Of a DNA stretch of 64,000 nucleotides, positions 51,567-59,852 are shown in pieces (the stretch's first letter is position 1; each line of letters opens with the position of its first letter). Both the position numbers and the translations under genes were made by a program. Location of the stretch: the NCBI GenBank assembly GCA_017983635.1, contig JAGOBA010000007.1, forward strand, positions 107,109 through 171,108, given 5' to 3'. The notes under the pieces were generated by a model. The model ran no database searches. It saw only the letters and a list, made by a program, of their open reading frames with translations, and was not told the DNA's origin. The stretch is from Alphaproteobacteria bacterium. GTDB taxonomy: Bacteria; Pseudomonadota; Alphaproteobacteria; Micropepsales; Micropepsaceae.

Positions 51567-52179
51567 GTGTTTGGCATCGCTGCCGTATTGCTCACGGCCG
51601 CCGGCGTCGAGACCGCGTTCAGAACCCACAGCGTGCCGGGAATGGTCGCGGCCATCGCCACACCGTTGGCTGTCGCTGGTGCGCTCGCTTTCTTCGTCGT
51701 GCGGCGCGTGCGCGCGTGGTGGCTTAACCGGCGGTGGCTAGATGGGATCGAAATGCGGACCATCGACCGCATGACCGGATCCGAATTTGAGCACACGTGC
51801 GGCGAGATCTTTCGCAGGTTCGGCTACAAGGTGGAAGTGACGCAGCAAACGCGCGACCAGGGCGCGGACCTACTCATGAACGGCCGCGAGGGCCGCGTCG
51901 TGGTCCAAACGAAACGCCAAGGATGGCAAGGTCGGCAACGGCGCTGTGCAAGAGATCGTTGCAGCGAAGGCGTTCTATGGTGCCGTGCGTGCCATCGTGC
52001 TGACCAACAACACGTTTTCTGCGTCCGCGGTTGCGTTGGGCAAAGCAAACGGCGTTGGCCTCATGGGGCGCCGCAGCTTGGCGGAGCTGCTGGCGAAGGC
52101 GACGAAGCGGCCGGCCGTAAGCGAAGACGGCGGCACCCTGGTGGTGTCAGGGCTGACGGACACAAAAGAAACCGGCTAA
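51567..52179 (+). pseudogene. Mrr-type restriction endonuclease with membrane segment, frameshifted
   Basis: Two hydrophobic helices at the start (MFGIAAVLLTAAGV, MVAAIATPLAVAGALAFFVV), then the Mrr_cat domain: MTGSEFEHTCGEIFRRFGYKVEVTQQ, DQGADLLMNGREGRVVVQTKR with the catalytic D...QxK. After QTKRQ the frame breaks at an extra G near 51921. In the next frame the domain continues (DGKVGNGAVQEIVAAKAFYGAVRAIVLTNN and SASAVALGKANGVGLMGRRSLAELL). Without that base the gene would be intact, so this is a recent mutation or a sequencing error. Confidence 0.8.
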
Positions 52180-52188
52180 CCCCGAGGG

Positions 52189-52827
52189 TCAGCGGCGCGG
52201 TTCGTTCAGCGCATCCTCAATTCGCGTAAGGCGCACCAGGTCATCCATAAGGTCGCTTGGCACGAACGCTATTCCGCTGAGCTGCGAAAAGATTCGGACC
52301 AGTCCCGTGCGCGCGAGCGCCGTCATGTTCCGCGCGTACACCGCCTGGTCAACAAACACGCGGTCTGCACCGATCAGCTCCGCCTTGGTCGCCGTCTCAG
52401 CGTCCCACAGCGCCTTGTTGCTGTCTTCAGTCTTCGTCTGTTCAATCTTCCAGTGCCGGTGAAACGTAGTTGCCAAAATAATTTCTTCGCGGCGAAGGTT
52501 CGCGATCACGTCCGCCCACCTTAGAAATTCGTCCGCGTAGATCGGGCGTTGCTGGAGCGTGCCCACCAACACCTGTGCCATGATCCGCAGGTTGGAGCGC
52601 GCTGTGCCTTCCTGACCTGCTCGTGCAAAGCGGAACACCATCGCCGCGGCTTCGTCTACGTCGCCAACGTCTTCGATAGCCTTGGCTCCGCGGCGAAGTT
52701 CATCGAGGAAGATTTCCTTTGCGACCCGTGCCCGCGCGTGCATCACGCGACGCAACGCGGTGGACAACCCTTCCTGGAAAACCGTCTCCACAATGTAGCT
52801 CAGGCCCGCGCCGATCATGTCTGGCAT
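52189..52827 (-). CDS. Hypothetical protein, ICE cargo
   Basis: 212 residues from the ATG at 52827, which has GAGGG about 8 bases upstream and follows the TPR gene stop by 10 bases; an ORF extension to 52893 overlaps that gene. The chain is mostly helical (VQEGLSTALRRVMHARARVAKEIFLDELRRGAKAIEDV-type sequence) with many charged residues. No motif recognised. It is in the operon of the TPR protein. Confidence 0.6.
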   Translation of the reverse strand: MPDMIGAGLSYIVETVFQEGLSTALRRVMHARARVAKEIFLDELRRGAKAIEDVGDVDEAAAMVFRFARAGQEGTARSNLRIMAQVLVGTLQQRPIYADEFLRWADVIANLRREEIILATTFHRHWKIEQTKTEDSNKALWDAETATKAELIGADRVFVDQAVYARNMTALARTGLVRIFSQLSGIAFVPSDLMDDLVRLTRIEDALNEPRR

Positions 52828-52837
52828 TCTTGCGCCC

Positions 52838-53812
52838 TCACGCCGGACTGAATCTAGCAGCGAGCCTTGCATTGGTTGGTACAAGGCCGTCATGCAGCCG
52901 GGCGGTTAGTTCAGGTCCCAGCGCTTCGCGTACCTGCGCGAACAGCATGTCGACTGCTTCACCGTTATCGAGATCCGCTGACGCCAGCAATGCCCTTACG
53001 CTTGCGTTCGCCTTAAGACGAACCTGACTCAGCGCAAGGTCAACCAGCACCAAGGCCGCCGAGTCCTTGTCGCTGCTGAACAGCTCAATCGCCCGCTCGA
53101 ACAGCGGCACAGCCTCGTGGTCATTGCCGGCGTGGGCGCGTTCACGGCCAAGGCGGGCGAGCGCCGGCCCGCTGGCGGGATCTATTTCGAGAGCGGCTTG
53201 GAACGCAGCCACCGCGCCCGCGGTGTCGCGGCACGCCGCACACGCGTCGCCAAGTCCGATCAACGTCGCTGGGTTGCGCCGCAACTGCAGAGCGGCGCTG
53301 TAGGCACCCCGCGACGCTTCATAGCGCGATAGCGCGTATTCGCATTGGCCCAGCACCACCCAAGCGTCAGCATTCAGCGGGTCATCCTTTGCCGCAACAC
53401 GCGCGACTCCGCGCCAGTGTTCCACTGTGTCCCCTCTTTCCATGGCAGGCACGGACGCAGCTCGCGCAGCGACTTGCTCCCGGATTGTCGCCCGCGACCA
53501 CGACCAATGCGCCGGCACAGATATGGACACGCCCGGTACGGCCGCCAGAAATCGCAAGAGGCCTGCGTTTGTAGACGTAGCGCTAAGCAACGCGGATCCT
53601 GCTGCCGAAAGTGCCGACAACGCGGCAAAGGATGCGCCAATCATGTTCATGCGCGCGGCTTCCTGTATGGCGACGATGAACGGTGCGGTGGGTGGCGTCG
53701 CGCCCCAGTATGTGGTCAGCGTGGGAATGTCGCCGGACGCGGACAGGTACCAGAACACAGCGGCAATCGCCGCGAACACCGCCGTTGCAGAGTCAAAAGC
53801 TACCTTCCACAT
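52838..53812 (-). CDS. Membrane protein with TPR repeats
   Basis: 324 residues. Two N-terminal hydrophobic segments (ATAVFAAIAAVFWYLSASG and IGASFAALSALSAAGSALLSA) are followed by TPR-type repeats: NADAWVVLGQCEYALSRYEASRGAYSAAL and AGAVAAFQAALEIDPASGPALARLGRE, then NDHEAVPLFERAIELF. It is likely an inner-membrane scaffold. Its partner gene follows 10 bases later. The role in the cargo is unknown. Confidence 0.72.
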   Translation of the reverse strand: MWKVAFDSATAVFAAIAAVFWYLSASGDIPTLTTYWGATPPTAPFIVAIQEAARMNMIGASFAALSALSAAGSALLSATSTNAGLLRFLAAVPGVSISVPAHWSWSRATIREQVAARAASVPAMERGDTVEHWRGVARVAAKDDPLNADAWVVLGQCEYALSRYEASRGAYSAALQLRRNPATLIGLGDACAACRDTAGAVAAFQAALEIDPASGPALARLGRERAHAGNDHEAVPLFERAIELFSSDKDSAALVLVDLALSQVRLKANASVRALLASADLDNGEAVDMLFAQVREALGPELTARLHDGLVPTNARLAARFSPA

Positions 53813-54137
53813 GGTCAGCCGCCAGCGTTCGAGGTTGCGGACTTCATTCCAACTGCTGCGGCCGGCGCGCGGAATTCTTCAACGGCCCCTTGACGCGTCG
53901 ACCGCGGCTCGCCAAATTCCGCGCGGCGATTCGCACCCAGGCATGGTGTGGACGCTAAGCCAGTCCAGCGGTGCTAAGCAAACGGCACCGCGGACCCCGC
54001 CCGCCAGCTATGTGGGCAAGCCAGACCTTACAGAAATTTCGATTCGGCTTTGTGCCCGAGCTGCGCTCGCACGCAGAGCCAACCGACAACACGCCGCGCA
54101 ATGGTGCGCGGTGCGAACGCTTCAGAAGGAGCTGAAA
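53813..54137. other. 325-bp gap, no gene seen
   Basis: Between the TPR protein (minus strand) and the small gene at 54138 (plus strand). No coding frame with a family look is visible. It should contain divergent promoters for both sides. Confidence 0.5.
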
Positions 54138-54479
54138 ATGGCGATTCTTGAAATCGCGGGTTTGTCGATCTCGGCCATTGGGCTGTTCAACGACCTGATG
54201 CAGACCTACCGCGACCTCGCAAAATGGGACGAGGCCGATGTGGAAGTGGACGACGCGTTTCTCGGTCTGGCCTTGGAAAAGGGAATCCTGACCGGGAAGC
54301 CGGACGACTACGCGTTGATGAACATCAGACGCGTGCCAACGGCCGAGCTGGCGGGAACCCACAGCGTGGTCATTGCGATCAACAAGGACAAACGCCTCAA
54401 GTACCGCATCCTCCGGGGATCGGCCGCGCGCGGCGAAGGCGTGAACGTTCTGGTGCGCAAGATCGGCACCGGTCATTGA
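54138..54479 (+). CDS. Small hypothetical protein with N-terminal hydrophobic helix
   Basis: 113 residues from the ATG at 54138, with AGAAGGA 8 bases upstream. IAGLSISAIGLFNDLMQTY starts with a short hydrophobic helix, then AKWDEADVEVDDAFLGLALEKG and VVIAINKDKRLKYRILRGSA. No family recognised. It is followed after 72 bases by an HNH protein, probably in one transcript. Confidence 0.62.
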   Translation: MAILEIAGLSISAIGLFNDLMQTYRDLAKWDEADVEVDDAFLGLALEKGILTGKPDDYALMNIRRVPTAELAGTHSVVIAINKDKRLKYRILRGSAARGEGVNVLVRKIGTGH

Positions 54480-54551
54480 AACGCCTTGCGCCGGCAACGG
54501 GGCGGGTCCATAAGCCCGCCCCGTTCGGTCCGACACCGGAAAGGAAACCGC

Positions 54552-55271
54552 GTGAACGCTCGTCCTACAGGTCAAGTCTGCGCCTACTGCGGCATCGCGC
54601 CAGCGACGACTGCCGATCACGTGCTCGCGCGAAAGTTTTTTCTGGAGCCCCATCGCGGCAACCTTCCCCAAGTGCCGGCGTGCGCGCCCTGTAACAACGC
54701 GAAGGCGGCGCTCGAACAATACGTCATGTCATGCGCCGCATTTGGCGGCACGCACGCAGAGGCGCTGGCCAATCTCGAAGACCTGGTGCCGCAACGCTTG
54801 GAGAAGAACCTGCGCCTAAAGCGCGAGCTGGCCGAAAGTTTGAAGGTCGAAACGCTGACCGGCGATGACGGCGTAGTGCGCGAGGTGATGACCATCGCGT
54901 TCGACAGCGCCAAGTACGCGGAATTGTGCACTTACATCGCCCGCGGGCTTGCGCTGCACCATTGGGGCGTGTTGCTGCCGGCGACCCACACAGCCGTGGC
55001 GTTCTGCATCACGACCGGCGGCGAAGAATTGCTCAAACGCGTGCTACCGAAAAACGCCCGCGCGAACGTCAACGTGAACGTTGGTGAAGGCGCGTTCGTC
55101 TACGAAGGCGGCCAGGCCACCGACGACCCTGCGTTGACGGTGTGGCGCTTCGCGCTGTACGGCGTGACCATGGGCGGCGATCCGGAAGCACCTAACGCCG
55201 TGGTCGGCTCGGTCATCGCCGCGACTGGCCGCAAGGAAGCCATGGCAACGTTCATGAAGATGGCCGCGTGA
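54552..55271 (+). CDS. HNH endonuclease-like protein
   Basis: 239 residues with a GTG start and AAAGGAAA before it. N-terminal zinc-knuckle HNH core CAYCGIAPATTADHVLARKFF then PACAPCNNAK (CxxC ... DH ... CxxCN), the usual metal and nuclease elements. The remainder (TIAFDSAKYAELCTYIARGLALHHWGVLLP) is an unfamiliar domain. Probably a phage- or island-type HNH nuclease, possibly a defence protein. Confidence 0.75.
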   Translation: MNARPTGQVCAYCGIAPATTADHVLARKFFLEPHRGNLPQVPACAPCNNAKAALEQYVMSCAAFGGTHAEALANLEDLVPQRLEKNLRLKRELAESLKVETLTGDDGVVREVMTIAFDSAKYAELCTYIARGLALHHWGVLLPATHTAVAFCITTGGEELLKRVLPKNARANVNVNVGEGAFVYEGGQATDDPALTVWRFALYGVTMGGDPEAPNAVVGSVIAATGRKEAMATFMKMAA

Positions 55272-55397
55272 CGTTGGCGGGGGCGCGGCACGTGCGCACA
55301 CATGGTGAACAGCAACTGGTGTACCTGGCGGTGTCCCCGGCGAAGTGAGCCAGGTTTGTTCTGCACCGCCACTTCGCCGTAAGTGATTGATAGGATT

Positions 55398-55442
55398 TGG
55401 TGACCCCGAGACGACTCGAACGTCCGACCTACAGATTAGGAA
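55398..55442 (-). tRNA. 3' half of a tRNA-Arg(CCU)-like gene (fragment)
   Basis: Read on the minus strand, TTCCTAA fits an anticodon loop with anticodon CCT, followed by variable AGGTC, T arm GGACG-TTCGAGT-CGTCT, CGGGGTC acceptor strand, A and encoded CCA. The 5' half is missing; the relaxase stop codon (TAA) lies in the loop. It is a tRNA remnant, most likely an attachment-site copy left by an integrative element. No intact copy is in the window. Confidence 0.6.
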
Positions 55443-57418
55443 ACTGACGGTCCGGACCTCTTGCGCCCGACGCTCCACGAAATCGTATTACCTCGAACAA
55501 CGCCAGCCACGACTCGGCCAGGGGCCCGGTCCAGAACCGGGCGCCATGGCACCAACGTGAAGTCCTTCGCCCGCTCGATGAGCGCGTATCGACCGCTCGC
55601 CAGGTCCAGCCGACGTCGGTAGATGCCCTCGACGCGTTTCTCCCCTCCGAATTCGGCGTAGGGCAAGTTCAACGCCGCTGAGACCTGCGTCGCGACGCGG
55701 GAGAGTTCGCGTCGGCGTAGCAGCGTGAGTAGATTGGACCGATAGACGACCTGGTCCCGACGCTCTTCCGCGAGGCCTTGCTCAATGAGCCATTGTCGGC
55801 GCTGTGCGAGCGCGCCTTTTACCTCGCGGCCAAACCCAGAGCTGCGAGCACCCGCAGCCTCATCGCCGACCAGCTGCCGATCGAGCCACGTCGCGCCATC
55901 GGCTGCCACCTGCTTTTCGAGGGGCGTCGTCGACAGGACTTCGACGACGACCGGGGTGTCGCGAGACCGACGCTTTTCGTGCGTTTCGACGGCCCCGAGG
56001 AAATTTGGCGGCACGTGCCAGCTCCCGTCCGCTTCACGTTCGACAAGCCCGTCACGCCGAAGAGCCTCAAGTCGTCGTACGTGCGCTGCGACGAACTCCG
56101 CGCCGGCGGCCCGATCGGCGTTCTGGTGGATCTCTGCGCTGTAACGTCCCTCGTGCCGCCGGGCGATGTCGGCGATCGTGCGATCGGCGGGTTTCGGGTT
56201 GGCGTGATGTGATCGGACGGAAATGATCGCGCCGTGCGGGACGTGCTCAATGGCATCTCCACCACCGATGTCGACCCAGTGCGACCGCCCATCGATCCCG
56301 TCGACCACGAGGTACTGGCCCTCGTTTGCATCGTTGAGCCCTCGCTCCACAAGCCTCCCGATGACGGGACTGTGCGAGGCTCCCGCATCGTGGACCGCGT
56401 AGTCGGCGGGCGCCCGATCGAGCTTGGCCTGCTTCATTGCCCGATGCAGCGTCTTGATGATGTCGTTGCGTTCGCCCATCCGGCGGAGCGTAGACTCCAC
56501 GTCTGCGGACAGCTGCCAGCGGCCCGGCTCAACCTCCTCTGCAAGGCCGAGGCGCCGGAGGTGCTGCAGGCGACCTGCCCGCAACGTTTGTTGGAAGCGC
56601 TCTGCGCTGCCCGCCGACGAACCCACGCGGACTGTGCGCCGGTCGTCGGCCTCTCGCAGCAGGCGCCGGTCGATGTTGGTCAGACGGTTCTGGTCCAACT
56701 CTTGGGTGAGCTTGCGCTCGATCTCCAGGCCCGTTCGCAACCCGAGGTCCAACGTCACAATCTCGGAGGCGCGTTCGCGCATGCCGTGGGCGATGTATTC
56801 CCGCGCGATGATAAGGTCGCGCCCGTCGTCGTCCTTGCCGCGCAGGATGACGTGGGTGTGGGGATGGCCGGTGTTGAAATGGTCGACCGCGACCCAGTCG
56901 AGCTTCGTGTCCAGATCCTGCTCCATGCGCGCCAGAAGCCGACGGGTCACGGGCTTTAGGTCCTCGTACTCGACGGCATCCTCAACAGCGACAATGAAGC
57001 GGAACTGATGGCGGTCGTCCTCGCCGCGGTCGAGGAAGGCTTTCCCGTCAGCGTGATCCTTCTCAGCGTCGTAGAGTTCGCCGGGCAGGCCCTCGCGCGT
57101 CACGCCGTCCCGCTGGACGTAACGCAGGTGAAGCCGCGCCGCCTTGAGACCGCGGGTGCCGCTCTTCACGAGGCGGGCCTTTATAACGACGCGCCGCGCT
57201 CTGAACGCAACGTGACGGTCCGCAAGCGTGCGGCCAACCCCGGCGCCGCGTCCTATTCGGCTGCCGTCGAAGCGGCTTCTTCGTTCGAGTGCTGCTAATG
57301 CTCTGCCGCTTGCGGACGAAACGGCGCGCAGGACTTGGCGAAGGTAGCGTTCGCCACGCTTCCCACCGCGCGCCCGAACCCTGCCGAGCTTTGGTTCAAA
57401 GCGGTCGTCGTGAGTCAT
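55436..57418 (-). CDS. rlxS: Conjugative relaxase (VirD2/RlxS-like, DUF3363)
   Basis: 660 residues. N-terminal relaxase: catalytic tyrosine probably in HLRYVQRDG (motif I), and the metal-binding HUH motif VDHFNTGHPHTHVILRGK. The rest is the DUF3363 region (LGLRTGLEIERKLTQELDQNRLTNIDRRL). It nicks oriT and is delivered to the recipient. It ends in the tRNA remnant. The order rdfS-traF-rlxS fits the Mesorhizobium ICE layout; the gene symbol is by that analogy. Confidence 0.88.
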   Translation of the reverse strand: MTHDDRFEPKLGRVRARGGKRGERYLRQVLRAVSSASGRALAALERRSRFDGSRIGRGAGVGRTLADRHVAFRARRVVIKARLVKSGTRGLKAARLHLRYVQRDGVTREGLPGELYDAEKDHADGKAFLDRGEDDRHQFRFIVAVEDAVEYEDLKPVTRRLLARMEQDLDTKLDWVAVDHFNTGHPHTHVILRGKDDDGRDLIIAREYIAHGMRERASEIVTLDLGLRTGLEIERKLTQELDQNRLTNIDRRLLREADDRRTVRVGSSAGSAERFQQTLRAGRLQHLRRLGLAEEVEPGRWQLSADVESTLRRMGERNDIIKTLHRAMKQAKLDRAPADYAVHDAGASHSPVIGRLVERGLNDANEGQYLVVDGIDGRSHWVDIGGGDAIEHVPHGAIISVRSHHANPKPADRTIADIARRHEGRYSAEIHQNADRAAGAEFVAAHVRRLEALRRDGLVEREADGSWHVPPNFLGAVETHEKRRSRDTPVVVEVLSTTPLEKQVAADGATWLDRQLVGDEAAGARSSGFGREVKGALAQRRQWLIEQGLAEERRDQVVYRSNLLTLLRRRELSRVATQVSAALNLPYAEFGGEKRVEGIYRRRLDLASGRYALIERAKDFTLVPWRPVLDRAPGRVVAGVVRGNTISWSVGRKRSGPSVS

Positions 57419-57809
57419 ACCTTCGCGTCAGCGGAACCGCCGCATCGTCAAAGTTGTGCTTGCCAGCGCGGGGTTCAAGTCGCGTCGACGGTGCGAGCTC
57501 ACTGCTGCTATTCGCGCTACGTTAGCGCCACTTTGTCGACGATAGCGTCATGGAAGAGATGTGCAGACAGCGACTTAGGCGACACTTGGCGCCAGTGCTT
57601 TTATCTTGCCCTCCGAATTTCTGGTCTTTCTTCTTACGCTCACATTTGCCTCTAGTTTTCGTGGAATTCCACGGCGTCGACTCAAGGGCAGTGGTCCTCT
57701 GCATCGCGGCACACTCGGCAAGGGCGTTGGAAGGTCACGCCGAGCTCTTGGTGTTCCCACTCGGGGCAGGCTTGAGTCAGCCCAGAACCCCCGACATGAC
57801 GCCGATCAA
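57419..57809. other. 391-bp gap between relaxase and traF
   Basis: No convincing gene. Given its place beside the relaxase, it may contain oriT, but I see no clear nic-type consensus. Only short open frames without family motifs are present. Confidence 0.4.
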
Positions 57810-58367
57810 TCACCTCGAGAACGTCAATACCGGCAGGAGTTTGCCGACGACATCCTCACGCTCACTCGGCCCAAAATACCGCCCATCGAACGAAGCGGGC
57901 GACCCCTCGTTGAGCAAGAACAGCTCGTCATCCGCAAGCAACCGGCAACCCCGCCACGGTGCAAGAGTCAAGCCCGCGTGATCGATCGGCAGTGCCTCGG
58001 CGACAGCTCTCGAATTGATCGAGACGGTTGCTCCCCGCACGCACACGAGATCGCCGCCAAGCGCTGCAACCCGCTTCACCGCCGGTGTGTCCGCAGGCAG
58101 ATAATGACGCCGCGCGGCCATCACCCGTGCCTCCTTGGGCAGCCACGCCAGCACCCAATCACCGCGCACGACATCCTTTGTCACGCTCAACCAGAAGAGC
58201 CCAACGGGGGCACTCGCACTTGCGTTCCAGATCAAACGCGGTACCGGTTTGACGACCTGAACCAGGCCGAGCGACAGACACACACCCGCCGTCAGAAGTG
58301 TTACCGGGCGCCTCTGCCGCCCCGCGATCGCTGATAAGAGGCCACGGGCCGAGCGCGGTCTAAGCAT
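57810..58367 (-). CDS. traF: Conjugal transfer peptidase TraF (S26)
   Basis: 185 residues. Hydrophobic anchor PVTLLTAGVCLSLGLVQVV, catalytic serine region NASASAPVGLFWL and lysine in ADTPAVKRVAALGGD, then GCRLLADDELFLLNEGSPASFDGRYFGP: the S26/TraF peptidase layout. It matures the TrbC pilin. It overlaps the small HTH gene by 8 bases. Confidence 0.9.
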   Translation of the reverse strand: MLRPRSARGLLSAIAGRQRRPVTLLTAGVCLSLGLVQVVKPVPRLIWNASASAPVGLFWLSVTKDVVRGDWVLAWLPKEARVMAARRHYLPADTPAVKRVAALGGDLVCVRGATVSINSRAVAEALPIDHAGLTLAPWRGCRLLADDELFLLNEGSPASFDGRYFGPSEREDVVGKLLPVLTFSR

Positions 58368-58587
58368 CGGACGTGCTGCCCTTCATGCGAGATTTTGACC
58401 AGGCTTCGAGATCGTCGATGTGATAGCGGACATAGCGCCCATGCTTGCGGTAGAGCGGCCCGCCACCCTGCACCCGCATCTTTTCCAGCGTCCGGCGCGA
58501 CAGCCCCACGAAATGCGCCGCCTGTCCCGTACTCAAAAACGGACTTCCCTTTTTCGCCTTCTCGGCGCGTTCGCCTTCATCGCTCAT
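58360..58587 (-). CDS. rdfS: Small HTH protein, RdfS/AlpA excisionase-like
   Basis: 75 residues from the ATG at 58587. SPFLSTGQAAHFVGLSRRTLEKMRVQGGGPLYRKHGRYVRYHIDDLEAWSKSR is a MerR-like winged helix of AlpA/excisionase type. In the Mesorhizobium symbiosis ICE the excisionase RdfS sits just before traF and rlxS, as here. It likely directs integrase to excise the element. Assignment of the symbol is by family and order only. Confidence 0.72.
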   Translation of the reverse strand: MSDEGERAEKAKKGSPFLSTGQAAHFVGLSRRTLEKMRVQGGGPLYRKHGRYVRYHIDDLEAWSKSRMKGSTSDA

Positions 58588-58927
58588 CGATCGTCGTGCT
58601 CCGGGCCCGCGACAGCCAACGTCACGGAACGAGAGCGAACATGGTCGCGAGTGCAGTGCATGAGCACCGGCGAAAACCCACGCTCCCATTTTCGCCGGAG
58701 GCCTTGAGCAAACCTCAACGCCCCGCCGTCCGGTTCGGCGAGGCGTTGAGCGCATCCGGCTCGACATGGTGGGACCGGCTTGAAGGCTAGCTGCCGGCGG
58801 AGCGTCCAGACGTTCCCCGCTGCGTGTGCCGCATTCCGCGTGCGGCTTGCTCACGAGCGTCGCGATGGGAGACGGGCCGGAAGCGAAGCGGCCCCGCAAC
58901 TCAAGAGGTGCGAGGCCGCTACCGGCG
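58588..58927. other. 340-bp gap with a long hairpin at 58714-58750
   Basis: No coding frame is convincing. It contains CTCAACGCC ... GGCGTTGAG (9-bp stem) with a nested GCCG/CGGC stem at 58714-58750. This hairpin could be a regulatory element, an attenuator, or part of an origin of transfer. Confidence 0.55.
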
Positions 58928-59248
58928 TCAGTCCGCCGGATTCCAGATCACCGCGAATGTATCGTCACTCTCACCGGGCGCGCGGCCGAGATTGGCGTAG
59001 AGCTTCCGGGGGCCGAATTCGGGGGCCGCGAGACTCAGGGACACATAGTCTTTGCCCGAGGATTCGCCGTGACGGACCCATCCAGCTCCGACATCCGCCC
59101 CGCCCGAGACCACCCGGAAGTCGGGATGATTGTCGGCGGATTTTGCGGCGTTTGGAACGATTTCGATCTCGGCGCGGATCGTGAGCGTCTTGAGCTGACC
59201 CTTGTAGCCGCCGTTTGTTTGGCGGGTGACGTAACCGATTGCAGGCAT
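58928..59248 (-). CDS. DUF736 family protein (copy 2)
   Basis: 106 residues. AIGYVTRQTNGGYKGQLKTLTIRAEIEIVP then DYVSLSLAAPEFGPRKLYANLG match DUF736. Closely similar in layout to copy 1 at 36488. DUF736 is a marker of Alphaproteobacterial plasmids and ICEs; function unknown. Confidence 0.88.
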   Translation of the reverse strand: MPAIGYVTRQTNGGYKGQLKTLTIRAEIEIVPNAAKSADNHPDFRVVSGGADVGAGWVRHGESSGKDYVSLSLAAPEFGPRKLYANLGRAPGESDDTFAVIWNPAD

Positions 59249-59852
59249 GATACTGATCTCCTTTATCGCTCCCCGTGAGAACCATTTCCCTTGGGGCGCA
59301 ACGCGGACCAGATGGGCTTAGGGCCAGCTGTTGCACCGAAGGCCGAAGCGAAGCGCAGGGCCCGAGACCGGCGGATTTTTGGAACGCAGTGGCCGCGAGG
59401 AGCCGCCCTTCGCGGCGGGGAAAAAACCGGCGGACAAGGGTTGCAACGGATGGACCAAGCCCATAGGTCCCAAGCGCAAGACGCAAGGGACATGGTGCGC
59501 CCTGAGAGCGTGAAGGCGACAGGTCAGCCAGCGCGGGAACGCACCAGCCAACGAACGGCCGCGCACAAATCAGCTCAGCCCCTGCGAAAATCCGGACCGA
59601 AACAGCGCTCGCCAAGCAACAAAAACTCCCGACACTTGCACCCGACAAACCGCTTCAGGCGGTGCCGATGCCGGGGTGCTTGGGTCCGCCACGCCGTGAA
59701 TCCAAGGCCTGAACTGCTCTGTCCCTGAGTCTCGCGGCCGCCGAGTTCGGGGGCCGAAACGCTCCCGCCAAGCCGCCCGACGCACCGGAAGGGCACAAGA
59801 GTTCGCCCGGATCGCCGAAGGCGGCGGCTGACGCGCCGCCGCCCTCGCACGC
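59249..59852. other. 604-bp gap with remnant of a second DUF736 gene
   Basis: No intact gene. On the plus strand near 59717-59760 the frame reads LSLSLAAAEFGGR, like the C-terminal DYVSLSLAAPEFGPR of the DUF736 protein. The bases 59720-59739 are a perfect 20-bp inverted copy of 59024-59043. It is probably the fossil of an inverted duplicate. Confidence 0.55.

Noticed and set aside
53427..54137. Long N-terminal extension of the small protein at 54138
   Set aside because: Overlaps the TPR gene on the other strand; ATG 54138 has a good ribosome-binding site.
55398..55480. Complete tRNA gene
   Set aside because: No D arm or acceptor 5' strand is present; the anticodon stem pairs only partly.
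57522..57760. Small minus-strand ORFs between relaxase and traF
   Set aside because: No motif, no ribosome-binding site, composition like noncoding DNA.
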